64,000 nucleotides of DNA, taken from Monoglobus pectinilyticus (GTDB lineage: Bacteria; Bacillota; Clostridia; Monoglobales; Monoglobaceae). A program made the translations under genes and the position numbers. The stretch is taken from contig NZ_CP020991.1 in assembly GCF_002874775.1 (NCBI RefSeq), positions 2,270,451 to 2,334,450 of the forward strand, written 5' to 3'. Each line of letters begins with the position of its first letter. The stretch's first letter is position 1. Shown here one piece after another: positions 62,970-64,000 of the stretch. Below the pieces are notes generated by a model. It saw only the letters and a program-made list of their open reading frames with translations, was not told where the DNA came from and did not search any database.

Positions 62970-63902
62970 ATGATTGATAACTTATTAGGTTTAAAAGAAA
63001 CATCAAGAGATGATATTACAGCAATATTGGATGATGCTGTGAAATTAAAAAACGACGTTTTGGAGCAGGACATTAAAAAATCAAATATCCTTTCTGGAAA
63101 GAGTATAATAACTCTGTTTTTTGAAAACAGCACCAGAACAAGGGTCTCTTTTGAGTTAGCTTCTAAATATCTTGGAGCTACTGCCGCAAATATTTCAGCG
63201 GGAGGAAGCAGTATTGCCAAGGGTGAAACTTTGATAGATACTGCAAAAACTTTGGAGGCCATGGGTACTGATGTCATAATTATAAGACACAGCATGTCAG
63301 GTTCACCTCATCTTATTTCCAAGTACATAGGTTCTAAGGTTATTAATGCCGGCGACGGAATGAATGAGCACCCAACGCAGGCACTGCTTGATATTATGAC
63401 TATCAGAGAGAAGAAGGGAAAAGTTGAAGGGCTCAAGGTTGCTATAGTCGGAGACGTTAAACACAGCCGCGTTGCCAGGAGTAATATTTACGGTTTGAAT
63501 AAGCTGGGAGCCGAAGTTGTTTTAGCCGGACCGTCTACTTTGCTTCCTTCCAATTTGCAAGATATGGGCGTTAAGGTATACACCGATGTTGAAAAAGCCG
63601 TTGAGGGCGCTGATGTTGTAATGGGTCTGCGTATCCAGCTTGAAAGGCAGAAGAAAGGACTGTTTCCATCAATCAGGGAATACAATAAGTATTTTGGAAT
63701 AGATGAGAGGCGTCTGTCAATGGCAAAACCTGACGCTATATTGATGCATCCGGGCCCTGTGAACCGTGGCGTTGAACTGAACCCACAGGTTGCTGACGGA
63801 AGTCAGAGCGTTATTAATCAGCAGGTCACCAATGGTGTTTGTGTTCGTATGGCTGTTTTAAATATGCTGGCAAACGGTAAAAGATATGATAATTTAGTAT
63901 AA
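62970..63902 (+). CDS. pyrB: aspartate carbamoyltransferase catalytic subunit
   Basis: A 310-residue enzyme making carbamoyl-aspartate, the committed pyrimidine step. FENSTRTRVSFELA is the carbamoyl phosphate motif, MNEHPTQALLDIMTIREKKG the HPTQ motif, and MHPGPVNRGVELN holds the aspartate-site residues. Bacillus-type, no regulatory PyrI partner visible. GAGGAAT precedes the ATG. Confidence 0.96.
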   Translation: MIDNLLGLKETSRDDITAILDDAVKLKNDVLEQDIKKSNILSGKSIITLFFENSTRTRVSFELASKYLGATAANISAGGSSIAKGETLIDTAKTLEAMGTDVIIIRHSMSGSPHLISKYIGSKVINAGDGMNEHPTQALLDIMTIREKKGKVEGLKVAIVGDVKHSRVARSNIYGLNKLGAEVVLAGPSTLLPSNLQDMGVKVYTDVEKAVEGADVVMGLRIQLERQKKGLFPSIREYNKYFGIDERRLSMAKPDAILMHPGPVNRGVELNPQVADGSQSVINQQVTNGVCVRMAVLNMLANGKRYDNLV

Positions 63903-63965
63903 ATAATCTTATATTAGGTTGATAAGGCAAAGTGTTATAATTGTACAAGTAAGGGGAAATGCAGA

Positions 63966-64000
63966 TTGAAATCAAATTGGATTTTAATAAAAAACGGTCA
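63966..64000 (+). CDS. pyrC: start of dihydroorotase (pyrC), cut by the right edge
   Basis: TTG 63966 lies 9 bases after AAGGGG (63951-63956). The visible residues (KSNWILIKNG) match the usual dihydroorotase start of a strand followed by IKNG. Only 35 bases are inside the window. The order pyrR-pyrB-pyrC is standard, which supports the call. Confidence 0.65.
   Translation, partial: MKSNWILIKNG

Overview
The window is about 64 kb of low-GC DNA from a spore-forming, probably anaerobic member of the Clostridia (Bacillota). The evidence is the forespore operon spoIIAA-spoIIAB-sigF next to spoVAC-spoVAD-spoVAE, the yabP-yabQ-divIC-yabR cluster, AGGAGG-type ribosome binding sites with frequent GTG/TTG starts, clostridial-style genes (iorAB, HepS1-like/NusG-II pair, YhaO/YhaN-like pair) and a sepF-ylmH-divIVA-lspA-rluD-pyrR block. 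I cannot name the species from sequence alone.

Layout. 0-1.1 kb: an aconitase cut by the left edge. 1.1-5 kb: an accessory segment with four tandem XRE-type HTH units (one frameshifted), each followed in its reading direction by a structured GC-rich palindrome, then a small unknown gene and a MerR regulator. 5.1-6.7 kb: tRNA-Leu(GAG), tRNA-Gln(CTG) and a ClC-type anion transporter. 7.1-10.5 kb: forespore sigma F and the SpoVA dipicolinate channel genes, with a good sigma-G promoter inside. 11.4-13.4 kb (minus): rsmD, coaD, a coiled-coil protein, and upstream of them a candidate 6S-like RNA. 13.7-27.4 kb (plus): mecA, yabP-yabQ, divIC-yabR, nfeD and an SPFH protein, yebC, a YhaO/YhaN-like nuclease-ATPase pair, an Asp23 protein, a YloV-like kinase, and recG. 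27.7-31 kb (minus): two acetyltransferases, a PEBP protein, a methyltransferase and a broken TIGR04076-like gene. 31-34.7 kb (minus): glycolytic pgk-tpiA-gpmI. 35-41.6 kb (plus): an ECF S component, iorA-iorB-paaK (2-oxoacid and aryl-acid metabolism) and an EF-G-like GTPase. 41.8-45.8 kb: a repeat-rich accessory zone with an orphan CrtO-like membrane protein, a 50-residue protein and a HepS1/NusG-II pair. 46-50.6 kb: pncB-prs (NAD salvage plus PRPP supply), then miaB and a YmcA/YlbF-like protein. 50.8-56.5 kb: mutS-mutL-miaA. 56.7-64 kb: HlyD-like protein, ylmE, sepF, ylmH, divIVA, lspA, rluD, and the start of the pyrimidine operon pyrR-pyrB-pyrC.

Most of the window is ordinary core clostridial genome. 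The unusual content is in intergenic DNA: (i) the XRE-gene/palindrome array at 1.3-3.3 kb, (ii) three repeat clusters (14.7-15.0, 41.87-43.0 and 45.4-45.7 kb) that look different but share a recognisable GC-rich core, one of them built as a long inverted repeat of about 330-bp arms, and (iii) a rod-shaped RNA upstream of rsmD that looks like 6S RNA. No transposase, integrase, CRISPR array or phage structural gene was found.
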